Numbered from the stretch's first letter, positions 1-7,750 are shown. The stretch is 64,000 nt of DNA from DMER64 sp964554535 (GCA_964554535.1 CAZKPB010000002.1:1-64000), one strand, 5' to 3'. Numbers and translations: made by a program. The notes: generated by a model from the letters alone, not told the origin.

Positions 1-28
1 AAGTGGGAGAGTAGGTAGCCGCCGCCTT
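1..28 (+). rRNA. rrf: 5S rRNA, 3' end only
   Basis: The first bases read GTGGGAGAGTAGGTAGCCGC, the conserved 3' part of bacterial 5S rRNA (the loop E/helix IV return strand, GGGAGAGTAGGT, followed by the G+C-rich 3' strand of helix I). An intrinsic terminator follows at once, as expected at the end of an rRNA operon. The 5' three quarters of the gene and any 16S/23S genes lie outside the window. The exact mature 3' end (about 26-28) is inferred. Confidence 0.85.
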
Positions 29-32
29 AAAC

Positions 33-72
33 AAAAGCCTCGTTGACATTCGTCAACGGGGCTTTTTTGTTT
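33..72 (+). terminator. rRNA operon terminator, possibly bidirectional
   Basis: Positions 33-47 and 52-66 form a stem of about 15 bp (one G-T pair) around a 4-base loop, followed by a T-rich run on the plus strand. On the minus strand the same hairpin is followed by TTTTGTTT, so it could also end the convergent gene at 116-1231. An outer 15-bp perfect repeat (18-32 with 69-83) extends the hairpin back into the 5S 3' end. Confidence 0.8.
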
Positions 73-115
73 AAGGCGGCGGCTGAAAGCCGCCTTCCAT
101 GAGGTATGTTCTTTT

Positions 116-1231
116 TCAATTTAATTGCAGCATTCCCACTACTTCGTAAAATACTTCTCCGTTTATACGGATGGGGCGGTACAGGGTGTAATCCACTTCA
201 TAGTAAGAACGTCCGTCGTATTTTACTTTTTTATAATCTTGGGGCAGGTAAGGAACACGGGCTCCAATGGGGGCGTCTACCACTATGTATTGTCCGTATT
301 CATCCAAAACTAAAAAGATGCCGTCCTGGTAGAAGAGCTGCTCGGTGCCGTAGGGATTGTAGGCGTACGTCATATCCCCACTTCCACGGTATACATTGTC
401 TTGGGTTAGCAGGGCTACGGTAATGGCGCTCAGGGTTCCTACCGCAGCGGCATCCAGAATGGCTCCCACCGGAGGTCTGCAGATGCGGTAGAACCCGTTT
501 ACCAGGCGGTAGTAGACTCCCTGCAGAAAGTAGTAATCCAGTCCGGCGTAGGTGTAGCGGCGTGCCTCACGAGGCAGGCGGCGGGTCCGGTAACCGTAAT
601 AGCGGTCAACAGGTGCCGGACGGAAAGGAGGCATTGCGTTGTGTTTGGGCGGCGGAGGCATCCGCAAGTCAGCTGCGTGGTTGGGGCGGGACTGTCCCGG
701 AGGGTCATTGTAGCGCGGGGCGCTCGGGGTGTTGCGTTGCGGTTCCACTCGGTTATTGCCTCGGCCGTTATTTTTGGGAGCTACCCGGTCGCCTTGCGGG
801 GCGCGGTCGGTACGGTTGTTGTCCTGGAACACCACTTTGTTTTGGGTGCGCGGGGCGGCCTGGGCTTTGTTGTTCTCCCGGCTCTGGTTGGCACGGCGTT
901 CAAACGTAGTGGTCTGACCTTGTTTGTGCTCCTGGACCTGAGGCTTTTGGGCCTCCTGGCGGGGTGCCGTCGGCTTGGGCGCTGCCTGCGCCTGGAACGT
1001 ACGTTCACGCGTGGCCTGAGCTTTGGCGGCGGTAGCGGGTTTTACACTCTTGTGGGTGTTATCTCTGTGAATCTCTTGCGAAGATCTTGTTTTGGATGGC
1101 TGTACCTTCTCAGAACGCTGAGAATTGAATTGCGTGCTTCTACGCTCGTAAGATTGGGCGTAGCCCTCATTTGATAGAATCAACAGAGTCATCAAAATGA
1201 GTAAGAACTGAAGTCTAAGTGTTGTTTTCAT
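116..1231 (-). CDS. Secreted DUF6515-like protein with basic low-complexity region
   Basis: This 371-residue protein starts with a signal peptide (about residues 1-25, ending GYAQS). A long Q/R/N/P/A-rich, strongly basic, probably disordered stretch covers about residues 26-210. The C-terminal part has Tyr-rich segments (YYFLQGVYYRLVNGFYRI, then a proline-glycine PPVG turn and a second Tyr-rich block near the end) typical of DUF6515-like proteins of Bacteroidota. The function of that family is unknown; export to periplasm or surface is inferred from the signal peptide. It converges on the 5S rRNA terminator and stands alone. The family call rests on remembered pattern similarity, so the domain is less certain than the gene itself. 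Confidence 0.7.
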   Translation of the reverse strand: MKTTLRLQFLLILMTLLILSNEGYAQSYERRSTQFNSQRSEKVQPSKTRSSQEIHRDNTHKSVKPATAAKAQATRERTFQAQAAPKPTAPRQEAQKPQVQEHKQGQTTTFERRANQSRENNKAQAAPRTQNKVVFQDNNRTDRAPQGDRVAPKNNGRGNNRVEPQRNTPSAPRYNDPPGQSRPNHAADLRMPPPPKHNAMPPFRPAPVDRYYGYRTRRLPREARRYTYAGLDYYFLQGVYYRLVNGFYRICRPPVGAILDAAAVGTLSAITVALLTQDNVYRGSGDMTYAYNPYGTEQLFYQDGIFLVLDEYGQYIVVDAPIGARVPYLPQDYKKVKYDGRSYYEVDYTLYRPIRINGEVFYEVVGMLQLN

Positions 1232-1317
1232 ACTCTTGTCTGTTTAATGATTCGACTTACCGTATAAATTTCAAAACACGTGCCATGCTCCGGGTGGAAC
1301 ATCTCCAAAAAAATCTT

Positions 1318-1325
1318 TACCTTTG
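1318..1325 (+). promoter_or_regulatory. -7 box (TACCTTTG) of the His-rich protein/TonB receptor unit
   Basis: This is a perfect match to the Bacteroidota -7 element TAnnTTTG, ending 23 bases before the ATG at 1349. No clear TTTG -33 element is seen at the usual spacing. Confidence 0.5.
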
Positions 1326-1348
1326 CCCCCCTTACGTGAAGACACTGT

Positions 1349-1693
1349 ATGAATCTTACTAGACACACAAGAACCGCCACAGCCTGTTTATTGCTCATCT
1401 TGTTTATGGGATTGTGGGCTTCTTCCAATCTGTTTATTCATACCCACATTGTCAATTCACAATTAGTAACCCACTCACACCCTTTCTCGCACAAAACCAC
1501 TCACTCCCACAGCGGAGCCGAGCTTAACCTGCTGGCGGCATACGCCCGCCTGGCTTTCCTTTCTTGCGGTCTGTCTTTATTGGCGCTACCCGCCGTAAGA
1601 AAAAACAAATTGCTGTACTGCAGCACCCTAAAAAACCAAACTTCTTATTACGGAACTTGCCGTTGTCTGAGGGCTCCTCCGGTGAATCTATAA
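1349..1693 (+). CDS. Small histidine-rich membrane protein upstream of TonB receptor
   Basis: 114 residues. A hydrophobic segment at about residues 10-27 is followed by a His-rich segment (HTHIVNSQLVTHSHPFSH, then HSHS), a second hydrophobic stretch at about 62-82, and a short tail. Small His-rich proteins of this kind sit directly upstream of TonB-dependent receptors in many Bacteroidales, as here (47 bases to the next start). A role in binding or sensing a metal such as zinc for the neighbouring receptor is inferred from the histidines and context; nothing proves it. The ATG at 1349 is favoured by the -7 box just upstream. The gene continues in the same direction into the receptor with no terminator between them. 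Confidence 0.65.
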   Translation: MNLTRHTRTATACLLLILFMGLWASSNLFIHTHIVNSQLVTHSHPFSHKTTHSHSGAELNLLAAYARLAFLSCGLSLLALPAVRKNKLLYCSTLKNQTSYYGTCRCLRAPPVNL

Positions 1694-1739
1694 AACCCCG
1701 TTCCACTTGTTTATATTTTTCACCCAATAGTACCTCACA

Positions 1740-4028
1740 ATGACAAAAAAATTTTTTGTGCCACTCGCGTGTGCGATGCTGGCATTGCCCTTATGGGCAC
1801 AAGAAAAGACCGATTCACAAATTACCGGTCACGTAATAGATTTATCTACCGGAGAACACATTCCTTACGCCACCGTGGTGATTCCGGGCACCACATACGG
1901 AACCCAGAGTGACTCTACCGGGCACTATATGCTTACCCACGTTCCGGTAGGCCCACAGACCATAGAAGCCTCATGTATAGGATATCAACAAAGTAGACAA
2001 TCCATAGAAGTGCAAAAGGGGAAAACCTATGTACTGCACATAGAGTTGCCCCCCAATCCTATGGAACTCTCAGAGGTCGTCATCACTGGCAACCGCTACG
2101 CCACCAAACAAAGAGAAACAGGCACGCTGGTGAACGTAACCCCTCCCAAACGTTTTGAACAGACTATGTCGGTTAATCCGGCAGGAGTACTTGATTTTCA
2201 ACCCGGAGGCCGGGTGGAATACAACTGCGGCAACTGCGGTGTGCCGCAACTGCGTATCAACGGCCTGGGGGGACAGTATTCCCAAATATTGCTGGACAGC
2301 CGCCCGCTGTTCAGCTCATTAGGTATGGTATACGGGTTGGAACAAATTCCCGGGGCGATGGTGGAACGTATAGAAACGGTACGTGGCGGCGGGTCAGCCC
2401 TATATGGTGCTAACGCCATTGCCGGCACGGTCAACATCATTACCAAAGAACCCACTGCCAACTTGCTGCAATTGTCCCACCAGACCGCCCTACTTCCCGG
2501 GGGTGCCACGGACGTAAACACCTCACTCAATGCTTCTTTAATCTCTCAAGACCGCAAAACGGGCACTTACCTGTTTTCTATGATGCGTCAACGCGACCCC
2601 TACGACCGCAACGCAGACAACCTGTCCGAACTTCCCAAGCTTACCGGTCAGACTGTAGGTATGCGCTCTTATTTCAACTTGTCCCGCAGCTCCAAAATAA
2701 CGACCGAGTACCACTACATCCACGAATTCCGCCGGGGAGGTGACCGGTTTGACTACCCCGCCCACGAATCCAACCTGGCCGAGCAACTGGACCATAACAT
2801 TACCGGCGGATCGCTGGCTTACGACTATGCCTCTAAAAACGCCAAAACCCACTTTGGTACCTATGTGGGGGCTCAATATATTGACCGTAACTCTTACTTT
2901 GGCACCCACCAAAACCCTAATGCATACGGCAAAACCTCAGATCTGACATTGAATGCTGGTGCGCAATGGTCTACGCGTCTGGCGCATTTGCTGTTTATGC
3001 CCGCCGTACTCAGCGCGGGCGCAGACTATACCTATGACCACCTGCACGACCAAATGTTGGGGTACCACCGCGACCTTACCCAGATTACCCACACTACCGG
3101 CGTATACCTGCAAAACGAATGGGTTACGGAGAAATTCAGTCTGCTGGCAGGCGGACGTATTGACAAACACTCTTTAGTAACACGCCCCGTCTTTTCGCCC
3201 AGAGTCAACCTGCGCTACGCCCCCAACACCCACATTACTTTGCGCGGCAGCTACGGCCAAGGCTTCCGTGCCCCGCAAACCTACGATGAAGATTTACACG
3301 TGGGCGCGGTAGGAGGCAATGTGGCCTTGATAAGCGTAGCGCCCGATCTTGTCCCTGAAAGGTCCCACACCGTAAACGCATCGTTTGATTATTGGGCGCA
3401 ATGGGGCCCCTGGCAAATCAACCTGCTGGCAGAAGGGTTCTACACCGCCCTGGAAAACGTATTTGCCTTAGAAGAAAACGGGCAGGACCTCTCCGGAAAT
3501 TTATTACTGGTACGCGTCAATGCCCCCGGAGCCACTGTGACCGGTGTAAATGCCGAATCGCGCATAGCCTGCGGAAAGTTATTTTCTTTGCAGGCCGGTT
3601 ACACCTATCAGCAAAGCATTTATAACCAACCTTTTACCTGGACAACGGAACCTACGGTTGCCCCGCAGCGGAAAATGTTCCGCACACCGGACCATTACGG
3701 TTATTATACATTGGATTACAATCCTTCAGAACGGCTTACATTCACGGCAAACGGTACCTACACCGGCAAAATGTTGTTGCAACACTACTCAGGTACCATT
3801 GCCCGCGATAGCGAACAAACAAGCTCTTCTTTCTGGGACCTGTCCTTTAAAATCAGTTATGAATTCAGTATATTCGGGTCTTGCCGGTTGCAAACCTTTG
3901 CCGCCGTCAAAAACATCTTGGATTCTTTCCAAAAAGACTTGGATTACGGAGTAAGTAAAGATTCCAAATATTTTTACGGACCGGCCGCTCCACGCTCTGT
4001 AGTGGTAGGATTCAAATGGGAATGGTAA
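1740..4028 (+). CDS. TonB-dependent outer-membrane receptor
   Basis: 762 residues. A signal peptide (cleavage near PLWAQ, about residue 20) is followed by a carboxypeptidase-D-like beta-sandwich (about 27-110), a plug domain (about 120-240, with ETVRGGGSALYGANAIAGTV typical of the plug end) and a beta-barrel ending in the aromatic residues KWEW. The size and single plug resemble metal, siderophore or cobalamin receptors rather than SusC (about 1000 residues). Two cysteines in the plug (NCGNCG) are unusual for an exported protein. With the His-rich protein just upstream they point to a metal or metal chelate as substrate, which is inference. Its 3' end overlaps the convergent regulator gene by 55 bases. 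Confidence 0.9.
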   Translation: MTKKFFVPLACAMLALPLWAQEKTDSQITGHVIDLSTGEHIPYATVVIPGTTYGTQSDSTGHYMLTHVPVGPQTIEASCIGYQQSRQSIEVQKGKTYVLHIELPPNPMELSEVVITGNRYATKQRETGTLVNVTPPKRFEQTMSVNPAGVLDFQPGGRVEYNCGNCGVPQLRINGLGGQYSQILLDSRPLFSSLGMVYGLEQIPGAMVERIETVRGGGSALYGANAIAGTVNIITKEPTANLLQLSHQTALLPGGATDVNTSLNASLISQDRKTGTYLFSMMRQRDPYDRNADNLSELPKLTGQTVGMRSYFNLSRSSKITTEYHYIHEFRRGGDRFDYPAHESNLAEQLDHNITGGSLAYDYASKNAKTHFGTYVGAQYIDRNSYFGTHQNPNAYGKTSDLTLNAGAQWSTRLAHLLFMPAVLSAGADYTYDHLHDQMLGYHRDLTQITHTTGVYLQNEWVTEKFSLLAGGRIDKHSLVTRPVFSPRVNLRYAPNTHITLRGSYGQGFRAPQTYDEDLHVGAVGGNVALISVAPDLVPERSHTVNASFDYWAQWGPWQINLLAEGFYTALENVFALEENGQDLSGNLLLVRVNAPGATVTGVNAESRIACGKLFSLQAGYTYQQSIYNQPFTWTTEPTVAPQRKMFRTPDHYGYYTLDYNPSERLTFTANGTYTGKMLLQHYSGTIARDSEQTSSSFWDLSFKISYEFSIFGSCRLQTFAAVKNILDSFQKDLDYGVSKDSKYFYGPAAPRSVVVGFKWEW

Positions 4029-4492
4029 CTTCCGGTTCCGTACATTTTATGCGCTATCCGGGACTTGGTAGAGCGAATATTGTCCCGTGTAGCTCCTAAA
4101 AGCCCCCCGATGGTTTCATTGGAAAAGTCCAAACTAGTAAGCAAATGGACAATCTTTTCCCTTTCGGTCAACCCTTCACAAGAGCTCATGCCCGGAAAAC
4201 GGGTGGATTGTACCACTTGCACCAGAAAATCCTGATAATCCTCCGTATGAGTCCTCAGACACCGGTGAAAATCGGCATACAATTGCGGATCCGTCTTGTA
4301 GCATTTATTCACCAACTGTTGCAAGTCCGCAAACAAATCCGGCATACAGCGGCCGTAGGCATTGATTATCTGTTCCAAAAACTTTAGCCAGGCCCGGTGT
4401 GATTTGACTGTAAGATGCCAGTACCGCAATTGAAAAAAAACCAGCACGAGCAATAAAACACACATTATCAAACAAATAACAACTGTTTTCAT
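3974..4492 (-). CDS. Membrane-anchored LuxR-type helix-turn-helix regulator
   Basis: 172 residues. One N-terminal transmembrane helix (about residues 4-22) is followed by a helical, Cys-containing linker and a C-terminal helix-turn-helix (about 108-153: LTEREKIVHLL, then LGATRDNIRSTKSRIAHKM). The layout resembles the ends of larger Bacteroidota membrane TPR-HTH proteins, but here the TPR sensor portion is missing. It is divergent from creD with 74 bases between starts, so it may regulate creD or itself; that is inference from position. The last 55 bases overlap antisense to the TonB receptor gene. A consensus -7 box (4501-4508) lies only 8 bases before the ATG. Confidence 0.75.
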   Translation of the reverse strand: MKTVVICLIMCVLLLVLVFFQLRYWHLTVKSHRAWLKFLEQIINAYGRCMPDLFADLQQLVNKCYKTDPQLYADFHRCLRTHTEDYQDFLVQVVQSTRFPGMSSCEGLTEREKIVHLLTSLDFSNETIGGLLGATRDNIRSTKSRIAHKMYGTGSYHSHLNPTTTERGAAGP

Positions 4493-4500
4493 AACGTTTA

Positions 4501-4508
4501 CAAATTTA
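4501..4508 (-). promoter_or_regulatory. -7 box (TAAATTTG) 8 bases before the HTH regulator start
   Basis: Perfect TAnnTTTG match on the minus strand. Its closeness to the ATG at 4492 would give a transcript with almost no leader. No -33 TTTG is visible at normal spacing. Confidence 0.45.
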
Positions 4509-4566
4509 TAAAATCTATGGCAGGTTTTTTGTCATAAAAGACGGGTGTTTTAGTAATTTTTACGGT

Positions 4567-5892
4567 ATGAATTCATCGCTCACTTCCCCAAAGCCCCGGC
4601 TTTTTGTTAAAGCCGTGGTAGTAGGAATTATCAGCCTGCTGATGCTCATTCCTCTGGTATTTGTTTTCGAATTGGTAAACGATCGGCAACAGGCCGCCAG
4701 GGAAGCCACTGCAGAGGTGAGCCAAGCCTGGAGCAAAGCCCAGACTCTGACCGGGCCGGTACTCAGCATCCGCCGGGTGACGGACAGTCCCATACCCAAT
4801 CCGCCCACATCCTCGGCCGTGACGGAAGAAATTTCCTGGACTCACTTTTTGCCGGAAGATCTGACTATGGAGGCCTCTCTGCAGCACCAACAACTCAAGC
4901 GGGGGATTTATCCCGTGCAGGTATACCGCTCGGACGTTAAAATTTCCGGTGTTTTCCGGCTCTCCCCGGAAGCACTGCAGTCTATCGGCGCCTCGCGTCG
5001 GGAGAAAATTACCGTTTCGCTGGGAATTGCCGACCTGCGCGGTATTGAAAGCCGAGTCAACCTTTCCCTTGCCGGCCGGACGTTGGAACTAACCTCCGGA
5101 CTGGACCCGGCGGTGAGCACACAGGGCCTTACGGCCACACTCCCTGCGGACCTTCTGGAAGAGGTACCCCGGCAGGACGGAATGCTGAACCTGCCTTTCT
5201 CTCTGGAAATTCCGCTCAAGGGCTCGGAAAGTATCTGGTTTGCCCCTATGGGGAAAATGAATCACGTGCACCTGACGGCCGACTACCCCTCGCCCAAATT
5301 CAGCGGCAACTACCTGCCCGCAGAGCGCAGCGTCCTGGACAACGGATTCAGCGCCCAATGGGAAATCCCCGACCTCACCCGCAATTACCCCCAACAAATG
5401 GAACAGGCAGACTGGTACGCCGTGGTGGCCCCTTCCGTGTTTGGAGTGGAGCTGCTGGACACTGTTTCTCCATATCGCCAGGCGCAACGCGCCGTCAAAT
5501 ACGCCCTGCTGGTGATTGTACTGACCTTTGTAGTGGTCTTTTTTGCCGACCAAAAAGCCGGCAATACCATCAACATATTCCAATACCTGCTCTCGGGTCT
5601 GGCACTGGTACTGTTTTACTCGCTGCTGATTTCGCTGTCCGAGGTAATGCTCTTTGGCTGGGCCTACGCCGTGGCCGCCGCCCTGACCGTTGCCCTGCTG
5701 AGCAGTTACCTGTACCACCTGCTGCCGCAAAAAAAGACCGCCCTGTACATTGGCGGCCTGCTGACAGGAATCTACCTATTTGTATATCTACTGCTGCAAA
5801 TGGAAAGTTACGCGCTACTGGCCGGGTCGCTGGGACTGTTCCTGATTCTGGCCGGAGTGATGCGACTAAGCACCGGAAGTGACCGTACGTAA
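4567..5892 (+). CDS. creD: CreD-family inner-membrane protein
   Basis: 441 residues. An N-terminal transmembrane helix (about 15-35) and a large periplasmic domain (about 40-300) precede a cluster of helices at the C-terminus (about 305-435). The diagnostic CreD stretch is present: IFQYLLSGLALVLFYSLLIS followed by LSE and an AY pair. CreD proteins are linked to envelope stress and beta-lactam tolerance in Proteobacteria, but their biochemical role is not settled. In other Bacteroidales creD usually sits beside a winged-helix regulator; here its divergent neighbour is a membrane-tethered HTH protein. A weak promoter (TTTG 4528-4531, N22, TAATTTTT 4554-4561) ends 5 bases before the ATG. The 3' end overlaps the lipid-kinase gene by 27 bases. 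Confidence 0.9.
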   Translation: MNSSLTSPKPRLFVKAVVVGIISLLMLIPLVFVFELVNDRQQAAREATAEVSQAWSKAQTLTGPVLSIRRVTDSPIPNPPTSSAVTEEISWTHFLPEDLTMEASLQHQQLKRGIYPVQVYRSDVKISGVFRLSPEALQSIGASRREKITVSLGIADLRGIESRVNLSLAGRTLELTSGLDPAVSTQGLTATLPADLLEEVPRQDGMLNLPFSLEIPLKGSESIWFAPMGKMNHVHLTADYPSPKFSGNYLPAERSVLDNGFSAQWEIPDLTRNYPQQMEQADWYAVVAPSVFGVELLDTVSPYRQAQRAVKYALLVIVLTFVVVFFADQKAGNTINIFQYLLSGLALVLFYSLLISLSEVMLFGWAYAVAAALTVALLSSYLYHLLPQKKTALYIGGLLTGIYLFVYLLLQMESYALLAGSLGLFLILAGVMRLSTGSDRT

Positions 5893-6774
5893 GGGTACCT
5901 GTACCCAAAGAGCCTTTTCACAAACGGCTATCTCTGCCTTTTGACTCAACTGCAGCGATTCCCCGTCATAATGAAACCACGTCGGTTCATCCAGCACAAT
6001 GGAGATGCTGCGTCCCGGAATGATTTCCACGTGACGGTTCCTGTCCACCACCCGATCCCTGAATTCCCCCGCCAATATAGGTACCTCTATTAACGCGGGG
6101 CGCGTACAGATGACCGTATGCAGCAACCCGTCCGTGACCGAGGCCTTGGGCGCAATGTAAAAATTATTGCCCCACTGGGCCGCATTGGCCACCGTAAGCA
6201 GAAACGCCTCCCGGCTATAGGGCACCCCGTCCACCTCCAGGTTGAGGGTCAACGATCGGTACGTATTATACTCTGTCAAAACAAGTTGCACATAACGCCA
6301 AAGCCCCCTTCCGGCCGAGGCGTTGAACAGATGGCTCACGTGGGCATCAAACCCCAGACCGGCCGTACAGAAAAAGTACCGCCCGTTGAGCGTACACGCA
6401 TCAATGCGCATCCGCCCTCCTGTAAGCAACTGCTCCACCGCGCGGTTCAAGTCCATTGAGATCCGCAGGTGACGCGCCAGCCCGTTCCCCGATCCGGCCG
6501 GAATAATGCCCAGCGCCACTTGGGCCCCTTCTCCGCACGCAGCCACCACACTCCCCACCTGATTGACCGTACCGTCTCCCCCCACCGCCACTATGGTATT
6601 GTATTTCAAATCCACAAACCGACGGGCTGCGGCAACGGTATCTTCGCCACTTTTAGTAAAATACAGCGTACCTGACACTTCCGGATGCCGAGCCAGTTTC
6701 CTTTCAATTACACGGGCCGTCCGCTGCGGAGTGGCGCGGCCGGCTATGGGATTGATTATAAAGGCAATTCTCAT
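5866..6774 (-). CDS. Diacylglycerol kinase-family lipid kinase (YegS/BmrU type)
   Basis: 302 residues, the usual size for this family. The nucleotide-binding motifs are NPIAGR (about residue 8), VAVGGDGTVNQV (about 62-73) and GIIPAGSGNGLARHL (about 88-102). The family phosphorylates lipids such as diacylglycerol or phosphatidylglycerol at the inner face of the cytoplasmic membrane; the substrate here is unknown. The gene is divergent from the repeat protein at 6868 and shares a mirrored promoter region with it. It converges with and overlaps creD by 27 bases without a terminator. Confidence 0.88.
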   Translation of the reverse strand: MRIAFIINPIAGRATPQRTARVIERKLARHPEVSGTLYFTKSGEDTVAAARRFVDLKYNTIVAVGGDGTVNQVGSVVAACGEGAQVALGIIPAGSGNGLARHLRISMDLNRAVEQLLTGGRMRIDACTLNGRYFFCTAGLGFDAHVSHLFNASAGRGLWRYVQLVLTEYNTYRSLTLNLEVDGVPYSREAFLLTVANAAQWGNNFYIAPKASVTDGLLHTVICTRPALIEVPILAGEFRDRVVDRNRHVEIIPGRSISIVLDEPTWFHYDGESLQLSQKAEIAVCEKALWVQVPLRTVTSGA

Positions 6775-6798
6775 TTTTCAACAGATGGGCTATACGTG

Positions 6799-6843
6799 CA
6801 AATATACAAAATCACCGACATCGGCCTTCTTTTTGTATATTTG
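6799..6843. promoter_or_regulatory. Divergent promoters embedded in a perfect 13-bp inverted repeat
   Basis: CAAATATACAAAA at 6799-6811 is the exact reverse complement of TTTTGTATATTTG at 6831-6843. Each arm carries a perfect -7 box, TATATTTG: 6799-6806 reads leftward to the lipid kinase (24 bases before its start) and 6836-6843 reads rightward to the repeat protein (24 bases before its start). The 19-base spacer is not AT-rich. Neither promoter has an evident -33 TTTG. The symmetry may be simple mirrored promoters or a regulator binding site. Confidence 0.6.
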
Positions 6844-6867
6844 TGATTCAACAAACAACGTAAGCAA

Positions 6868-7290
6868 ATGAAAAGATATTTTACTGTTTTGGCCACCGCT
6901 CTGCTTCTCTGCAGCGGTCTTTCCACTCAAAAAGCAAGCGCACAGAGTGTGCTTAACGGTGCAGGCGCCTTAATAGGTAAAATTGAAGCCAACGGCACCC
7001 TGCGCAATTCCTCGGGCTTCTCCATTGGCCAGTTTAAGGAAGACGGAAGCATCAACAAAAACGGCACCTGCATAGGCAAAATAGAAAGCGACGGCACCGT
7101 ACGCAATAACGGCACCGTACTGGGTAAAATAGAAAAAGACGGCACTGTCCTCAAAGACGGCGCCGTCATTGGAAAAATTGATGATGACGGCACCGTGCGC
7201 AAAGACGGGGCACCGGTTGGCAGCGCCAGGGGAATCAAAAAAGAATGGGCCGCCGCCGCCATCTTCTTCTATGGATTCTACAACTTGTAG
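6868..7290 (+). CDS. Secreted short-repeat protein (5-fold beta-flower-like)
   Basis: 140 residues with a signal peptide (about 1-25, ending ASAQ). The mature part is about six tandem units of 13-16 residues built on GKIE-x-DGTV-x-x-NG, e.g. LGKIEKDGTVLKDG and IGKIDDDGTVRKDG, between about residues 31 and 120. It ends in a hydrophobic tail (WAAAAIFFYGFYNL). The pattern fits the small Bacteroides proteins annotated as 5-fold beta-flower, where each unit is one blade; the family name is from memory. Function is unknown. The gene faces the small membrane protein at 7296 with only 5 bases between the stops. Confidence 0.7.
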   Translation: MKRYFTVLATALLLCSGLSTQKASAQSVLNGAGALIGKIEANGTLRNSSGFSIGQFKEDGSINKNGTCIGKIESDGTVRNNGTVLGKIEKDGTVLKDGAVIGKIDDDGTVRKDGAPVGSARGIKKEWAAAAIFFYGFYNL

Positions 7291-7295
7291 ATTGC

Positions 7296-7607
7296 CTATA
7301 TCCTGGGCTTCTGCACTATTCTCAGTATCAGTGACACTATGTATATCCCCATTCCATAAATCACGGGGATAAGGCCTACTTTTATGCCGCCGCAGAGGAC
7401 AGGCTGAGGCACTTCGCCTGCCATTTCTATGGCATCACAAACCTGGAAAAATCCAAGCAACATAGATACCACCCCGAATGCCATAGCTATAAGGCCCAAT
7501 TCCTTTACCCAGGCCGGAGCCTTCCAGGCAGCCAGGAAAATCGCAATAAGAAGAATCGTCAATACGGCCATAAACAACGGGCCGCCCGCTTTGAATAATA
7601 CAAACAT
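7296..7607 (-). CDS. Small three-helix membrane protein, MotA/TolQ/ExbB-like
   Basis: 103 residues, almost all membrane: helices at about residues 8-26, 35-55 and 74-96, with short polar loops. The Gly-Gly-Pro-Leu-Phe-Met start and the GGIKVGLIPVIYGMGIYIVS segment resemble the core helices of ExbB/TolQ/MotA proton-channel subunits, and short versions of that family occur in Bacteroidota. It lacks the cytoplasmic loops of full-length ExbB (about 200 residues or more), and no ExbD/TolR partner is nearby. Energising function is therefore doubtful and the gene is best called a small channel-like protein. A -7 box TACCTTTG on the minus strand lies at 7649-7656, 41 bases upstream. Confidence 0.6.
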   Translation of the reverse strand: MFVLFKAGGPLFMAVLTILLIAIFLAAWKAPAWVKELGLIAMAFGVVSMLLGFFQVCDAIEMAGEVPQPVLCGGIKVGLIPVIYGMGIYIVSLILRIVQKPRI

Positions 7608-7742
7608 GGTTTAAAAAATTAAGTGAGTAATTTGTTGTTTTTGTATGACAAAGGTACGGCAGGTTCCCTTTTTTGAGATTTTTAAAACCATTTGTCCAAG
7701 CGTCAAATCCATCTGTTACGAATTTTTTCGTTCTTTTATCAC

Positions 7743-7750
7743 TACTTTTG
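7743..7750 (+). promoter_or_regulatory. -7 box (TACTTTTG) of the LytTR regulator
   Basis: Perfect TAnnTTTG match 21 bases before the ATG at 7772. It supports 7772 over the upstream in-frame ATG at 7673, which would lie before the promoter. Confidence 0.5.

Noticed and set aside
116..909. Several plus-strand open frames opposite the DUF6515-like gene
   Set aside because: They lie antisense to a signal-peptide-bearing gene, have no family signature and arise from its biased composition.
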